Shown piece after piece: positions 26,297 to 36,285 of a DNA stretch of 64,000 bases. The DNA comes from CAZTTH01 sp964615975. GTDB lineage: Bacteria > Verrucomicrobiota > Lentisphaeria > JABSQK01 > JAJFLO01. Within the stretch, counting starts at the first letter, position 1. Each line of letters begins with the position of its first letter. The translations under genes were made by a program, and so were the position numbers. The notes beneath the pieces were generated by a model that was not told where the DNA came from, ran no database searches, and saw only the letters and a program-made list of their open reading frames with translations. The stretch covers positions 1-64,000 of the forward strand of contig CAZTTH010000016.1 in assembly GCA_964615975.1 (NCBI GenBank). The letters are read 5' to 3'.

Positions 26297-27832
26297 TCAT
26301 TGGGGCTGCTCTCCAGAAGTCAAACGAGCAAGCGCGGGGAGATTATAACGTTGTTGGATTCTTTTATTTTCCGCTTCAAAAGTTGTGGCATCGAAATAAA
26401 TCACATAGGGCTCGTACTCAAATTCAATCTTATGCAAACCGGCGCTGGGCTGCTCGAGTGCTTTGGGAACGTCTTCAAGGCAGCTGAGTGGGACATCATT
26501 GATTCTGGTCATGGGGAGAAATGCCAGGGATTCATAGCCGATATTGCCTTCGGAAGTGATGATATTGCTCAGAAAGACCAGCTTGTTGTCTGGCGCAATA
26601 TCGTCCCATTGATGCCTTTCGTAATAGAGCAGCAAAGATGGCGCTGACGTTTGCCAATTATTCCATCTCATCAAATAGGGACGCGTCAATTCCTGAAGCA
26701 CCATGCCGCCGACAATCATATATTTGGGGGCGGTATCGACCATGTAGGGCGGCACAGGATATTCCTGGACGGGTAGAGAACGCATCCGCATCGTCAGTCG
26801 TCGTTCGGTTTTATCGCGAAGAATCAGCAATCCAATGGTATCGCCGACATAACAATGGTTTGAGATAAAGTGGGAGATTCGTTGTTTGCCAAATTGCGCA
26901 TCCTGAAAATGCCCGTTCTTATCGATCATGATGCCATTAATCGCCAGCAGCACATCGCCTTTTTCGAGTCCCGCTTCGGCTGCCGGACTAGCGTTCCGAA
27001 TATAATCGATAAAGACGCCATACTCATTGCCGGTCACCCCGAGATAACGTCGTAATTGTCCGTCTTCCAATACTGAGTATGAAAAACCCGCCAGAGGAAA
27101 CCCATCATAGTGGCCATCATTCAGGTCTTTCAGAAAATGGGTAATTACCGGCGCCGGTATCAGGGTCATGGTTTGGTTTCCCTGGTTGTGACTCATCATC
27201 AATCCCACCAGTCTGCCCCGGCGCACCGCAGGCAGGGTTTGACCGCCGCCAACTGCCGATAAAAGAACTTTTACTTTATACACAAGGTGGGGATTATCGG
27301 CATAGGGATAACCATTGACTTCAATTAATTTGAGCTCCGCATCGGCGATCAGCGACATTCCGCTGGATTCGAATTGCCATACTTCCAGGCGATCCCCGAT
27401 TTGATTGGGCTTTTTTTCCACGGGGATGATTTTGGCGCCCGCGAGAAAGTCCGGGCGTTCCGGTTTCAATAACGCCAAATTAGCGCTATAATCGACCTGT
27501 ACGATGGTGGCGGGAGATTGATTTTTATCGCGGATCGATTCCAATAACACATAGGTATGGTTCTCCACCAGAGTGGCGGTTACCAAAACATGTTCCTTGT
27601 CGATTATCGCTCCAATGCCCTCACGGGAATAGGGGGTTTGTTTGTCCCATGGGCGAAAAATATCATAAGCCTGACTGGTGACCTTGACCCTGACCACGGC
27701 GCGATGGATATCATCTCGGCGATCAGATCCATACATGGAAAGGACAAAAAGCATCCCCACGCACATCATCAAAAAGATCCCGCTAACTGAACTTTGCCGG
27801 AACCCAATATTTCTGTCGGATAAAGGGATCAT
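26297..27832 (-). CDS. Deg/HtrA-like protein with PDZ domains and no catalytic triad
   Basis: A 511-residue protein with an N-terminal transmembrane helix (about 17-34), a trypsin-like domain (about 45-235) and a PDZ domain (about 265-360: SPAAEAGLEKGDVLLAINGI). A Deg9-like second PDZ-type region follows. The catalytic positions are all replaced: the His of TAAHVV is TATLVE (Thr87), the Asp of DLALLK is Asn118 (ANLALLK), and the GNSGGP loop reads GGGQTLP. It is therefore probably a non-proteolytic binding protein. I chose the ATG at 27832, four bases after the hisG stop; a longer frame reaches 27886. It may be translationally coupled to hisG. Confidence 0.75.
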   Translation of the reverse strand: MIPLSDRNIGFRQSSVSGIFLMMCVGMLFVLSMYGSDRRDDIHRAVVRVKVTSQAYDIFRPWDKQTPYSREGIGAIIDKEHVLVTATLVENHTYVLLESIRDKNQSPATIVQVDYSANLALLKPERPDFLAGAKIIPVEKKPNQIGDRLEVWQFESSGMSLIADAELKLIEVNGYPYADNPHLVYKVKVLLSAVGGGQTLPAVRRGRLVGLMMSHNQGNQTMTLIPAPVITHFLKDLNDGHYDGFPLAGFSYSVLEDGQLRRYLGVTGNEYGVFIDYIRNASPAAEAGLEKGDVLLAINGIMIDKNGHFQDAQFGKQRISHFISNHCYVGDTIGLLILRDKTERRLTMRMRSLPVQEYPVPPYMVDTAPKYMIVGGMVLQELTRPYLMRWNNWQTSAPSLLLYYERHQWDDIAPDNKLVFLSNIITSEGNIGYESLAFLPMTRINDVPLSCLEDVPKALEQPSAGLHKIEFEYEPYVIYFDATTFEAENKRIQQRYNLPALARLTSGEQPQ

Positions 27833-27836
27833 GAGT

Positions 27837-28709
27837 TTATTCGACCAGCTTGTTGAGGGGATATTCGACAATTCCTTCGGCGCCAAATTCTTTTAATTTC
27901 GGGATCAGTTCCCGCGCCACATGTTCCTCGATAATCGTATTCAAAGCCACCCAGTCTTCGTCCAGTAATTGAGAAACCGTGGGGTTTCTCAATGCCGGTA
28001 AAACGGTGCGAATCTGGTCCAATTTATGCTTGGGGAGATTGAGCATCAGCCCGACCCGATTTTCCGCGGTCAGCACAGCTTTCAATAACAATGCCAGCCG
28101 TTCAATTTTCCCCTTTTTGAAGGGATCATTCATGGCGGTTTTATTGGCGATCAAGCGCGTCGTCGACACACAGACGGTGTCGATGATTTTCAGCTTATTG
28201 GCTTTTAACGATGAACCGGTTTCTGTAATTTCCACAATTGCATCCGCCAGTATCGGCGGTTTGGCTTCGGTAGCTCCCCAACTGAATTCAACATCGGCTT
28301 CAACCCCATGTTTCTGTAAATAATTGCGGGTCATGTTCACCGCTTCAGTGGCAATCCGCTTGCCCTGGAGATCAGCAGGGGTCTTGATGGATGAGTTTTC
28401 CGGGACTGCCACCACCCAGCGCAAGGGGTGACGCCCGACCTTGCCATAAACCAGTTCAGCGACTTCGATGATCTGGGCGCCGCTTTCAAGAATCCAATCG
28501 TACCCGGTAATTCCCGCATCGAGCACATCTTCTCCTACATAACGCGCCATTTCCTGGGCCCGGATCAGCAGGCATTCGATTTCAGGATCATCGATGTTTG
28601 GCACATAAGATCGCGAACTCAGGGTGACTTTATAACCCGCCTTTGCCAGCATGTTGATGGTAGTATTTTCGAGACTGCCCTTGGGGATGCCTAATTTCAA
28701 AATGCTCAT
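27837..28709 (-). CDS. hisG: ATP phosphoribosyltransferase, long form
   Basis: A 290-residue enzyme for the first step of histidine synthesis, joining ATP and PRPP. Motifs: LKLGIPKGSLENTTINML at the N-terminus, DAGITGYDWILESGA, and EITETGSSLKANKLKIIDTV, the PRPP-binding loop. The extra C-terminal domain (about 215-290) is the ferredoxin-like regulatory domain of the long HisG form that works without HisZ and is usually inhibited by histidine. Its ATG overlaps the hisI stop by four bases (ATGA), so the genes are coupled. The Deg-like gene follows after four bases. Confidence 0.96.
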   Translation of the reverse strand: MSILKLGIPKGSLENTTINMLAKAGYKVTLSSRSYVPNIDDPEIECLLIRAQEMARYVGEDVLDAGITGYDWILESGAQIIEVAELVYGKVGRHPLRWVVAVPENSSIKTPADLQGKRIATEAVNMTRNYLQKHGVEADVEFSWGATEAKPPILADAIVEITETGSSLKANKLKIIDTVCVSTTRLIANKTAMNDPFKKGKIERLALLLKAVLTAENRVGLMLNLPKHKLDQIRTVLPALRNPTVSQLLDEDWVALNTIIEEHVARELIPKLKEFGAEGIVEYPLNKLVE

Positions 28710-29095
28710 TGTGATTTCCTCTTTGCTGGTGATGGCGGTGCCGGGGTTACAGTGGTGTCAACCGGGATGAGCTTTCCTGCTTCAAGACGGCGATAAAAGC
28801 AGGACCGATTCCCGGTATGACAGGCAACACCGCCGATTTGTTCAATTTTAAATATTACCGCGTCTTCATCACAATCGATCAAAATTTCCTTGACCACTTG
28901 CAAATGCCCTGAAGTTTCCCCTTTCTGCCATAATTCCCCGCGTGAGCGAGACCAATAAGTGGCATAACCGGTCGCCAGGGTTTTACGCCAGGACTCCTCA
29001 TTGATATATGCCAGCATCAACACCTCGCCGGTATGATAATCCTGGGCCACCGCGGGAATTAACCCCTGCTCATTTTTGGCAAACGATAATTTCAT
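28706..29095 (-). CDS. hisI: Phosphoribosyl-AMP cyclohydrolase
   Basis: A 129-residue protein catalysing the third step of histidine synthesis, opening the adenine ring of PR-AMP. It shows AVAQDYHTGEVLMLAYINEE, YWSRSRGELWQKGETSGH, the metal-binding region DCDEDAVIF and CHTGNRSCFYRR. Length fits a stand-alone cyclohydrolase without the HisE domain. It is the first gene of a hisI-hisG-Deg-like run. A divergent gene-free interval of about 430 bases lies upstream. Confidence 0.95.
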   Translation of the reverse strand: MKLSFAKNEQGLIPAVAQDYHTGEVLMLAYINEESWRKTLATGYATYWSRSRGELWQKGETSGHLQVVKEILIDCDEDAVIFKIEQIGGVACHTGNRSCFYRRLEAGKLIPVDTTVTPAPPSPAKRKSQ

Positions 29096-29529
29096 GCTGA
29101 CTCAACACGATCCGTCGATGATGATATATTGCATTCGCAACAGAAAATTCCCTGAGTTAATGATTGCGAATATCCGCATTGGTTTGTCAATGACTGCCGG
29201 CAACCCGTTGGGTAATGCCGCTCCCATTGAAGATCGATACTTTTGCTTCATCAAGGAGCGATTGCAACGAAGAAAATTAAAATACTGGAATTTGTGATTA
29301 GATCAGTGAACTTAGAGCCGATTGACACCTTGGCGGTACAACTAAATCAGGAAACGGCAAGGGGATAAATTTGCGAAAGCCGCCGTTCCTATCCGGCGGT
29401 AAAGCGTGCAATCTTTTTTTAAAACCTGATGGTGTTCAGTAAAACTTTTTTTAGTATTAACGGGAATTTCCACTCAGCTCGCGCGGGTTTTTAACCTTAA
29501 ATCTTTATAAAATTTGTAACTTTACTGTT
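29096..29529. other. Divergent intergenic region between hisI and the GT39-like gene
   Basis: No supported gene. A short hairpin (CCGCC/GGCGG, 29380-29399) lies about 15 bases before a T7 run, a possible weak terminator with no clear source gene. Promoters for both divergent genes should lie here, but I could not assign convincing -35/-10 pairs. Confidence 0.4.
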
Positions 29530-31446
29530 ATGTATATCGAACACCCCTGCCCCCGGCATTGGACATTAATTTTTGTGGTTGTATTTGTGTTGCTTGCTCT
29601 TCCGGATATCTGGATTCCGGGATTGACGATCCCCGAAGCAACAAACGCTGTGACGGCAAAAGAGTTTCTCGCTACCGGGAATTATTTCCTCCCCACCTAC
29701 TTCGGAGAGCCTGCCCCATCTCCTCCATTGCCAGCCTGGATGATGACCGTTTTCTGGCATCTACTTCCGATTAATGAGTTCACCGTGCGCCTGATCAATG
29801 TGATTGCCTTGATTCTGCTGACAGGCATCGGCGCCCATATTTCCTGGCAGGTTACCCGCAATGCGCAGAGCACGGCAGTTACCGCAGCCGCGATCATGTC
29901 TTCGGTCCTGGCATTAAAATTGAGTGGGCGGGGTGATGGAGAATTATTTTTTTGCCTGTTGATCAATGCCTCCTGGTATAGCTGGTTTTATTTCAGTCGT
30001 GAAAAACATCAATGGTTGCTGGCATGGTTCAGTGCCCATCTGCTTGTCGCTTTAGCGATTCTAACCGGTGGATTACGGGCACTGGTAATTTTTTACCTGC
30101 CGTTATTGTTTTTACGTCGGCCATTGACCATCTGGCGGCGTTTGCGTCAATTTGATCACCTTTTTTCGCTGTCCATTCTGGTCGGCTGTATCATGATCTG
30201 GTTGATGTTAATCCCCATGCAGAGCAAAGCCCTCTTCGCATTTTGGGATCAATATCAACTGCCCTCTACCGGGCAGGCATATATTAAACAACTGGCGCTC
30301 TTTCCGCTGCTATCAACTTGTTACTATATCCCATGGATTTTCCTGACCTGGCCAGCCTTCTGCATGGCATTTCGGCCCATGGAAAAAACCCCGATCATCA
30401 GCCAATTCCTGCGCACCATCATCCTCAGTTTTTTCCTCATTTTTTGGTTTATCCCAGAACTCAATCCAGAAGATTTAACCTTCCTGATCGGGCCATTATC
30501 AATTCTGGTTGGATTCAATTACGAACTCTTGGTCAGGCGTTATGGGAAACAACTGTTGTTAGTTCCGGCATGGTTATGCAAACTCTCCCTGACAGCTCTT
30601 TCCACGGGGTGGATTGTCATCATTTTTTTCCGCTGGGAAAAAATCGAATCCACCCCTGAAATCTGGTATTTTTCACTCCTGATCACCCTCCTCTCCGCTC
30701 TCCTCGCATGGATCCTGTTAAAACAGAAATTATCCATTCCCATTTGGATGTTGGTTTTGCTTGCAACCGTTGCCTGTAGATGGGGATATGCTGGATTTTA
30801 TCATCTGGCGGTTGGTGACCATAAGAGCCAAGCCAAGATCCAAGGCGTTAACCTGAGCAAAATTGTCCCCAGTGAAAATCAGGTCTTTGTATTAACGAAT
30901 GATACTGCCATTCTTTCCGTCCAAGGGTTTTACCTCAATCGTCCGGTGATAAAAATCACCAGTCCGGATGATCTGCCAAATTATGAAGACACCACCTATG
31001 TGCTGGCCTCTGAACGCATGACCCAAACCCAACAACGCACCTGGTCTGCCATCAGCGAGACAATTGAATCTGATGGGCGCAAATTTCGTTTATGGAAAGC
31101 TGTCAATCGTCGTATTGGAATTACCCCTGATCGTGTCCGCTTCAGTTATAATCCGATTTTACAAAAATACGAAATTTCACAACAATCCGTGCTCTTGAGC
31201 AATCGCATCTCGAAACCACTGGAAATCACCCTTAATGGAGGTGATGCCAAAATATTCAGGATCATTAATCCCTCCAGCAAAACCCTTATCCTCGATAAAC
31301 GATCGCGGCAGGAGTTGACCATTGAGATCAATCCCGCATTCATTCCGGACGATGATATCACCAAGATCATAACCCTGCAATTTTCGTACAACAATGAAAT
31401 CCTGACCCGGCAAATCGAAATTACCGTCGGGCCATTGAATCGCTAA
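29530..31446 (+). CDS. GT39/ArnT-like membrane glycosyltransferase
   Basis: A 638-residue protein with about 11-12 transmembrane helices in the first 430 residues and a soluble C-terminal part. The first loop reads PEATNAVTAKEFLATGNYFL and then PSPPLPAWM, matching the PMT/ArnT pattern (DE..YA..A.EM..TG.w..P, then KPPL..W). The Asp of the usual DE pair is replaced (Pro35-Glu36). The family moves sugars from lipid carriers to proteins or lipid A. The C-terminal 150 residues look like a beta-sandwich (ASH-like), an unusual addition. folC follows after 22 bases on the same strand. Confidence 0.75.
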   Translation: MYIEHPCPRHWTLIFVVVFVLLALPDIWIPGLTIPEATNAVTAKEFLATGNYFLPTYFGEPAPSPPLPAWMMTVFWHLLPINEFTVRLINVIALILLTGIGAHISWQVTRNAQSTAVTAAAIMSSVLALKLSGRGDGELFFCLLINASWYSWFYFSREKHQWLLAWFSAHLLVALAILTGGLRALVIFYLPLLFLRRPLTIWRRLRQFDHLFSLSILVGCIMIWLMLIPMQSKALFAFWDQYQLPSTGQAYIKQLALFPLLSTCYYIPWIFLTWPAFCMAFRPMEKTPIISQFLRTIILSFFLIFWFIPELNPEDLTFLIGPLSILVGFNYELLVRRYGKQLLLVPAWLCKLSLTALSTGWIVIIFFRWEKIESTPEIWYFSLLITLLSALLAWILLKQKLSIPIWMLVLLATVACRWGYAGFYHLAVGDHKSQAKIQGVNLSKIVPSENQVFVLTNDTAILSVQGFYLNRPVIKITSPDDLPNYEDTTYVLASERMTQTQQRTWSAISETIESDGRKFRLWKAVNRRIGITPDRVRFSYNPILQKYEISQQSVLLSNRISKPLEITLNGGDAKIFRIINPSSKTLILDKRSRQELTIEINPAFIPDDDITKIITLQFSYNNEILTRQIEITVGPLNR

Positions 31447-31468
31447 TCGGTTTTATCTCATCCCAACC

Positions 31469-32794
31469 ATGAATTCCGATATTGAAACGCTAAAATTCCT
31501 GGAAAATCGGTATTACACCGGCATCAAATTCGGCTTGGAAAATACCCAAAGAATGCTGGCTTATTTGGGCAATCCCCATCATTCCCTGCGTTGTATCCAT
31601 ATCGCCGGAACCAATGGCAAGGGGTCCGTGTGTGCCATGTTGCACGGGGCATTGGTTAAAGCGGGCTATAAAACCGGTCTTTACACTTCGCCCCATCTGA
31701 TTTCGGTGAGAGAGCGATTACGCATCAACGGCGAGCCCATATCGAATGCGGAGCTGACAACTGTGGTGAACTTCGTTGACGCACAAGCCCGGGCTTTATT
31801 TAACTGTGGCGACCGCTATCCCTTGACCTTCTTTGAACTCTTAACGGTAATGGCGTTGCTTTATTTCCACCAGCAAGGGGTAGATTACCTCATCATGGAA
31901 GTGGGATTGGGAGGCCGCCTGGATAGCACCAATGTCATTAACCCCTGCCTCTCGGTGATTACCTCAATTGATTATGATCATATGAACTTTCTGGGCAACA
32001 CCCTGATCGAAATCGCCCGTGAGAAAGCCGGAATCATCAAACCTCATATCCCGCTTGTCTGTGGCGCCACACAGCCAGAAGTCCAACGCTGCATCAGGGA
32101 AGCGGCAACACATTGTCAATCGACTGTTTGCATGATCGGTCACGACTTTGATCCGGAGACCTGGGAGGTTGCCAACATCAACGGGAAGATGGTGCAAACC
32201 AATAAAATCAGATGGGGGAAAAGAACCATTTACTTAAAGACTCGGTTGTTGGGCCGGCATCAATGCGCCAATGCCGCGATTGTCTATGCCATCTTGCAGC
32301 AGTTAAAAAAGCAACATCCACGGTTTCCCCTGAGACGGGGCCTGGCGGGTATCCATGAGGCTTTATGGCCGGGGCGACTGCAATCTTTGGCACATGGGAT
32401 GATCGTCGATGCCGCTCATAATCCCGCGGGTGTTGCGGTTGTGGTGACGAGTTTGAAACAAATTTTTCCGCGAAAAAAATGGCGGGTGATTTTCGCGGTT
32501 CTGAAAGATAAAAACTGGCGTGAAATGTTGGATTTACTCATCCCGATAACCAAGAAATTTTTTCTCACCAGTGTCTCCCATGAACGCGCGGAATCGGGTG
32601 AAGCGATCGCCGCCCATCTGGCAGAAAACGCAACTTCTATCGGATATGAAGTTTGTGCCAGTGCCAGTGAGGCATTAAACAAAATCGGTATTGAAGGTGA
32701 TCGGCTGGCGATTGGATCTCTCTATCTCATTGGGGAAGTGATGGCCTATTATAATCCCAGCCCTGTTCTCCCGGCGATTATTGATGAGTCATAG
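31469..32794 (+). CDS. folC: Folylpolyglutamate/dihydrofolate synthase
   Basis: A 441-residue Mur-ligase-family enzyme that adds glutamate to dihydropteroate and folates. The ATP-binding P-loop is CIHIAGTNGKGSVCAMLHGA, followed by YTSPHLISVRERLRINGEPI, LIMEVGLGGRLDSTNVINP, the carbamylated-lysine region REKAGIIKPHIPLVCG, and the C-terminal-domain motif IVDAAHNPAG. All are standard for FolC. It is probably in an operon with the upstream GT39-like gene by spacing only; no metabolic link is evident. Confidence 0.95.
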   Translation: MNSDIETLKFLENRYYTGIKFGLENTQRMLAYLGNPHHSLRCIHIAGTNGKGSVCAMLHGALVKAGYKTGLYTSPHLISVRERLRINGEPISNAELTTVVNFVDAQARALFNCGDRYPLTFFELLTVMALLYFHQQGVDYLIMEVGLGGRLDSTNVINPCLSVITSIDYDHMNFLGNTLIEIAREKAGIIKPHIPLVCGATQPEVQRCIREAATHCQSTVCMIGHDFDPETWEVANINGKMVQTNKIRWGKRTIYLKTRLLGRHQCANAAIVYAILQQLKKQHPRFPLRRGLAGIHEALWPGRLQSLAHGMIVDAAHNPAGVAVVVTSLKQIFPRKKWRVIFAVLKDKNWREMLDLLIPITKKFFLTSVSHERAESGEAIAAHLAENATSIGYEVCASASEALNKIGIEGDRLAIGSLYLIGEVMAYYNPSPVLPAIIDES

Positions 32795-34186
32795 TTAGTC
32801 ACTTATCTACCAACTTCCGCGAAACATAAAAAGAAATTCTCGCCGGTCCGAGGCATTCGTTTGCATGGGGCGAATCTAAAATCAGAAAGCGAAAATTTGC
32901 TTGCGGCTCTGCCGCCTTGGAGTTATGCAGATGATTGAGTTGAACTCAAAAATAGTTCCGGTTTTGATATACAGGATGATATTTGGAGCGATACTCCCGA
33001 CACCTCCTGGTGTCAATAATCGTTTGTTGGCTCAAGCGCAACCATTCCTGAACGCGGATTTTCCGCCGTTGGGACTGTTTCGTCTGACCTTGATGCCACT
33101 GCCCTGGCAATCCGTCGGATTAATCTATTCCTCTTGTCTTCTCCTCCTTTGTCCAAGTACACTTTCCCCGGCTTCCGCCACACCGGAATAAAAACGATCT
33201 GTCCGTTCACAAAAAGTATCGGCTGGTGATAAACCTCCCATTTTTGTCGTGATGATTGCCGATCGATTTGCACCACGTGCATGGCGGGTCTGTCTCTCCG
33301 CCATCTTCACCATCGTCATGGCCCTCACCGATCAGTCGCATTCAGATCGCGACGCCATTTGCTGGCTCTAGGAACTATTGGCTGCATCCCCCGACCACCT
33401 GAGCTCCGAGTATCCCACCCTGACCGCCAGACAGATCATCAAACTGACCTGCGAGCAAACACCACTGCCACAAACTCACCCGCTCAGTGCCGTCACTCAT
33501 TATCATTATTGGCGCATCCATTGCCCCGCTTTGCCGCCACCATCCCAAGGACAGCGCTCATTCGAAGCCCCCTGCGTCGGCAGCTTGTGTCAAACCGTTT
33601 TCATGTACGGCCCGAGGTATTGCAGCGCGGATCGATGACCTTAGACCATGCAATTGTGGTGTATACATGCAGAAGTTTTTTTTCTTCCGCTTGGCGTCAT
33701 AGCGGTAATCCGAGACCTGTTGTTTATTGGCGTTTTTGCTATTTTTTCCGCCCATGAATCAAATCCTAAAACAAATGGTTAACAATATTCTATTATTATA
33801 ATTGGCGACAGAATAAATGTAAGATGTAATCAACTCTTCTGATTTTTGTTATCCCTAGTCAGACAAAATGGTTATATCATTTGCTTCCTGTTCGATTGAT
33901 CGAAATGCCAATTATCACAAAGTCGAGATCGGTAATAATGTAAAAATTAATGGCTCGCCACTTATCGCGTTTTACTCTTGGGAACCACCTGCTATATTCC
34001 CTGTCCAATTTTATCGGTTTTTTTACCTGATTTGAAGCTGGCATAACCCTGTTTATATTCGGCATTCATGGTATCAGCCTACCCGTTTCCCAATCAGGTG
34101 AATTTTATTTTAAATGCAACTACAAATACAAAATCAATCCTAACAACTCTGATCATTAGATATCATTATCAACCCAAGGAGGCCCC
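32795..34186. other. Decayed gene-poor region
   Basis: About 1.4 kb without an intact gene. Overlapping short open frames on both strands lack ribosome-binding sites and family resemblance, as expected of degenerating coding DNA. A methyltransferase N-terminus can be recognised at 33681-33755. A small palindrome GACACC-TCCT-GGTGTC occurs at 32999-33014. The last 400 bases (33760-34186) are AT-rich and should include the htpG promoter; I see no clear CIRCE element. Confidence 0.55.
33681..33755 (-). pseudogene. Remnant N-terminus of a site-specific DNA methyltransferase (Mod-like)
   Basis: The minus strand encodes a start and about 25 residues, including QQVSDYRYDAKRKK. This resembles the lysine-rich opening followed by YRYDAKRKNNPPAGL found in some large type III-like DNA methyltransferases. 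After KRKK the frame departs into unrelated sequence and stops about 40 codons later. None of the methyltransferase motifs (DPPY, FxGxG) is present. I read it as the stump of a lost restriction-modification gene; the identification rests on memory of one short motif. Confidence 0.4.
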
Positions 34187-36127
34187 ATGTCAGCCAGCAA
34201 AAAGAAATTCAAAACCGAAGTCCAGGAACTGCTCAACCTGGTGATTCATTCACTCTATTCCAATACCGACATCTTTCTCCGTGAACTGATTTCGAATTCA
34301 TCGGATGCCATCGACCGGCTGCGCTTCGAAATCTTAACCAATAAAAATCTGGTTGAGGTCAATCCGGAAGGAAAAATCAAGGTCGCTCACGACAAGGAAG
34401 CCAAAACCATTACCATCAGCGACAACGGCATTGGAATGAACCGTCAGGAAGTGGAAGAAAACATCGGCACCATCGCGCACTCGGGAACCCGGACTTTTCT
34501 TGAGGAATTAAAGAAAAGCTCTTCAAGTGAACGGCTGGAGATGATCGGCCAGTTCGGGGTGGGTTTTTATTCCGCCTTCATGGTCGCTCATGAAGTCTCC
34601 CTGATCACCCGCAAGGCCGGCGCCAGCGAAGCGGTGAAATGGAGCTCCAAGGGCGATGGCTCCTATCTTATCGATGACTGCGAAAAGGCGGAACATGGGA
34701 CGGAGGTCACCCTGCATCTGCGTGAAGACAAGGCAAGTGATTACCTGGAAGATTGGAAACTGCGCCAGATCATCAAGAAATACTCCGATTTCGTTGAATA
34801 CCCGATCGTCATGGAGGTGCAGAAGGAACCTGAAAAGGCCGACAAAGATGACCAGGACGCCGAGAAGAAAAAACCGGAATATGAAGAGCAGACCATCAAC
34901 TCGATGAAAGCGATCTGGATGCGCTCGAAGGACGAGATCAAGGACGAGGAATACAACGACTTTTATATGCACATCTCCCATGATTACGCGAACCCGTTGA
35001 AAACCATTCATTATTCGGCGGAAGGCGCGATCGAATTCAAAGCCCTGCTCTATATTCCCACGAAAGCTCCGTTCGATCTGTTCACCCGCGAAGATCAACG
35101 CAAGGGCATACACCTGTATGTCAAACGGGTTTATATCATGGATGACTGCAAGGAAATTTTGCCGGAATACCTCCGCTTTATCAAAGGGGTGGTGGAATCG
35201 AGTGATCTGCCATTGAACATTTCGCGCGAGATCCTCCAGGAAAATGCCATGATCAAGAAGATTCAGAAGAATCTCGTCGGCAAAATCCTCGGCACCCTCA
35301 AGGAAATGAAGGAGAAATCACCGGAAGATTACCTGAAGTTCTATGGCGAATTCGGACGATTGCTTAAGGAAGGGGTTTATTTCGACTATGCCAACAAGGA
35401 GAAACTCCAGGATCTGGTCATGTTCGAAAGCACCAAATCCGAAGGCAAATTGAATTTTCTCCGCGATTATGTCACACGCATGGATCCCAAGCAAACGGAA
35501 ATTTATTACCTCGCCGGAGAAAATCGCTCCACCGTCGAAAATTCACCACAACTGGAAATCTTCAAGGCGAAGGACATCGAAGTCCTGCTCCTGACTGATC
35601 CCATCGATGATTGGGCGATGCAGGGATTGAGTGAATTCGATGGCAAAAAATTCAAGGCCATCGACCGGGGCGATCTGAATCTTGATTTCAAGGATGACGC
35701 CAAACCCAGCGCCGAAACGCAGAAGGAATCTGAAGCCAAATTCAAGGATTTTCTCGAATTTGTCAAGGAACGCTTATCCGAGGATGTCAAGGAAGTACGC
35801 TTGTCCAATCGTCTGACCGACAGCGCCAGTTGTCTGGTCGCTGATGAGCATGGCATGAGCGCCCACATGGAACGCATGTTCAAGGCGATGAATCAGCAGG
35901 CGCCGCCCAATAAACGGGTATTGGAATTAAATCCCAACCATCCGGTGGTGGGGATCATGGAAAAACTATACCGCAAGGATAAAAACGATCATAGGTTGGG
36001 CAATTATATCGATCTGCTCTTCAATCTGGCATTATTGGCGGAAGGCTCGCCGATCCGCAATCTGCAGCAGATCAACCGTTCCATCAGCGAACTGATGGTT
36101 TTTGAAGGCAACACGCTGGTTCAATAA
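34187..36127 (+). CDS. htpG: Molecular chaperone HtpG (Hsp90)
   Basis: A 646-residue cytosolic ATP-dependent chaperone. The N-terminal GHKL ATPase shows RELISNSSDAIDRLRFEIL, ITISDNGIGMNRQEV and MIGQFGVGFYSAFMV. A charged linker rich in Lys/Glu/Asp (about residues 208-235) precedes the middle domain (LPLNISREILQENAMIKKI) and the C-terminal dimerisation domain. Strong AAGGAGG lies before the ATG. Upstream is decayed DNA, downstream a convergent phosphoesterase gene 159 bases away. Confidence 0.97.
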   Translation: MSASKKKFKTEVQELLNLVIHSLYSNTDIFLRELISNSSDAIDRLRFEILTNKNLVEVNPEGKIKVAHDKEAKTITISDNGIGMNRQEVEENIGTIAHSGTRTFLEELKKSSSSERLEMIGQFGVGFYSAFMVAHEVSLITRKAGASEAVKWSSKGDGSYLIDDCEKAEHGTEVTLHLREDKASDYLEDWKLRQIIKKYSDFVEYPIVMEVQKEPEKADKDDQDAEKKKPEYEEQTINSMKAIWMRSKDEIKDEEYNDFYMHISHDYANPLKTIHYSAEGAIEFKALLYIPTKAPFDLFTREDQRKGIHLYVKRVYIMDDCKEILPEYLRFIKGVVESSDLPLNISREILQENAMIKKIQKNLVGKILGTLKEMKEKSPEDYLKFYGEFGRLLKEGVYFDYANKEKLQDLVMFESTKSEGKLNFLRDYVTRMDPKQTEIYYLAGENRSTVENSPQLEIFKAKDIEVLLLTDPIDDWAMQGLSEFDGKKFKAIDRGDLNLDFKDDAKPSAETQKESEAKFKDFLEFVKERLSEDVKEVRLSNRLTDSASCLVADEHGMSAHMERMFKAMNQQAPPNKRVLELNPNHPVVGIMEKLYRKDKNDHRLGNYIDLLFNLALLAEGSPIRNLQQINRSISELMVFEGNTLVQ

Positions 36128-36285
36128 TCGGCTATCAGTACCAGATCATTACTCATGGAGGCAATAAGTCGGAAGAATAACTGCTCGACCGACCGAGGTA
36201 CCAGGCGCGACCTTTTCCCTCAAAATAATGAGTTCGGGCGGGAAATCAGCGCTGGGAAAACCAATCGTTATCATCACATTGGTGG

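Noticed and set aside
33877..34065. 62-residue minus-strand open frame before htpG
   Set aside because: AT-rich, no ribosome-binding site, no recognisable family.
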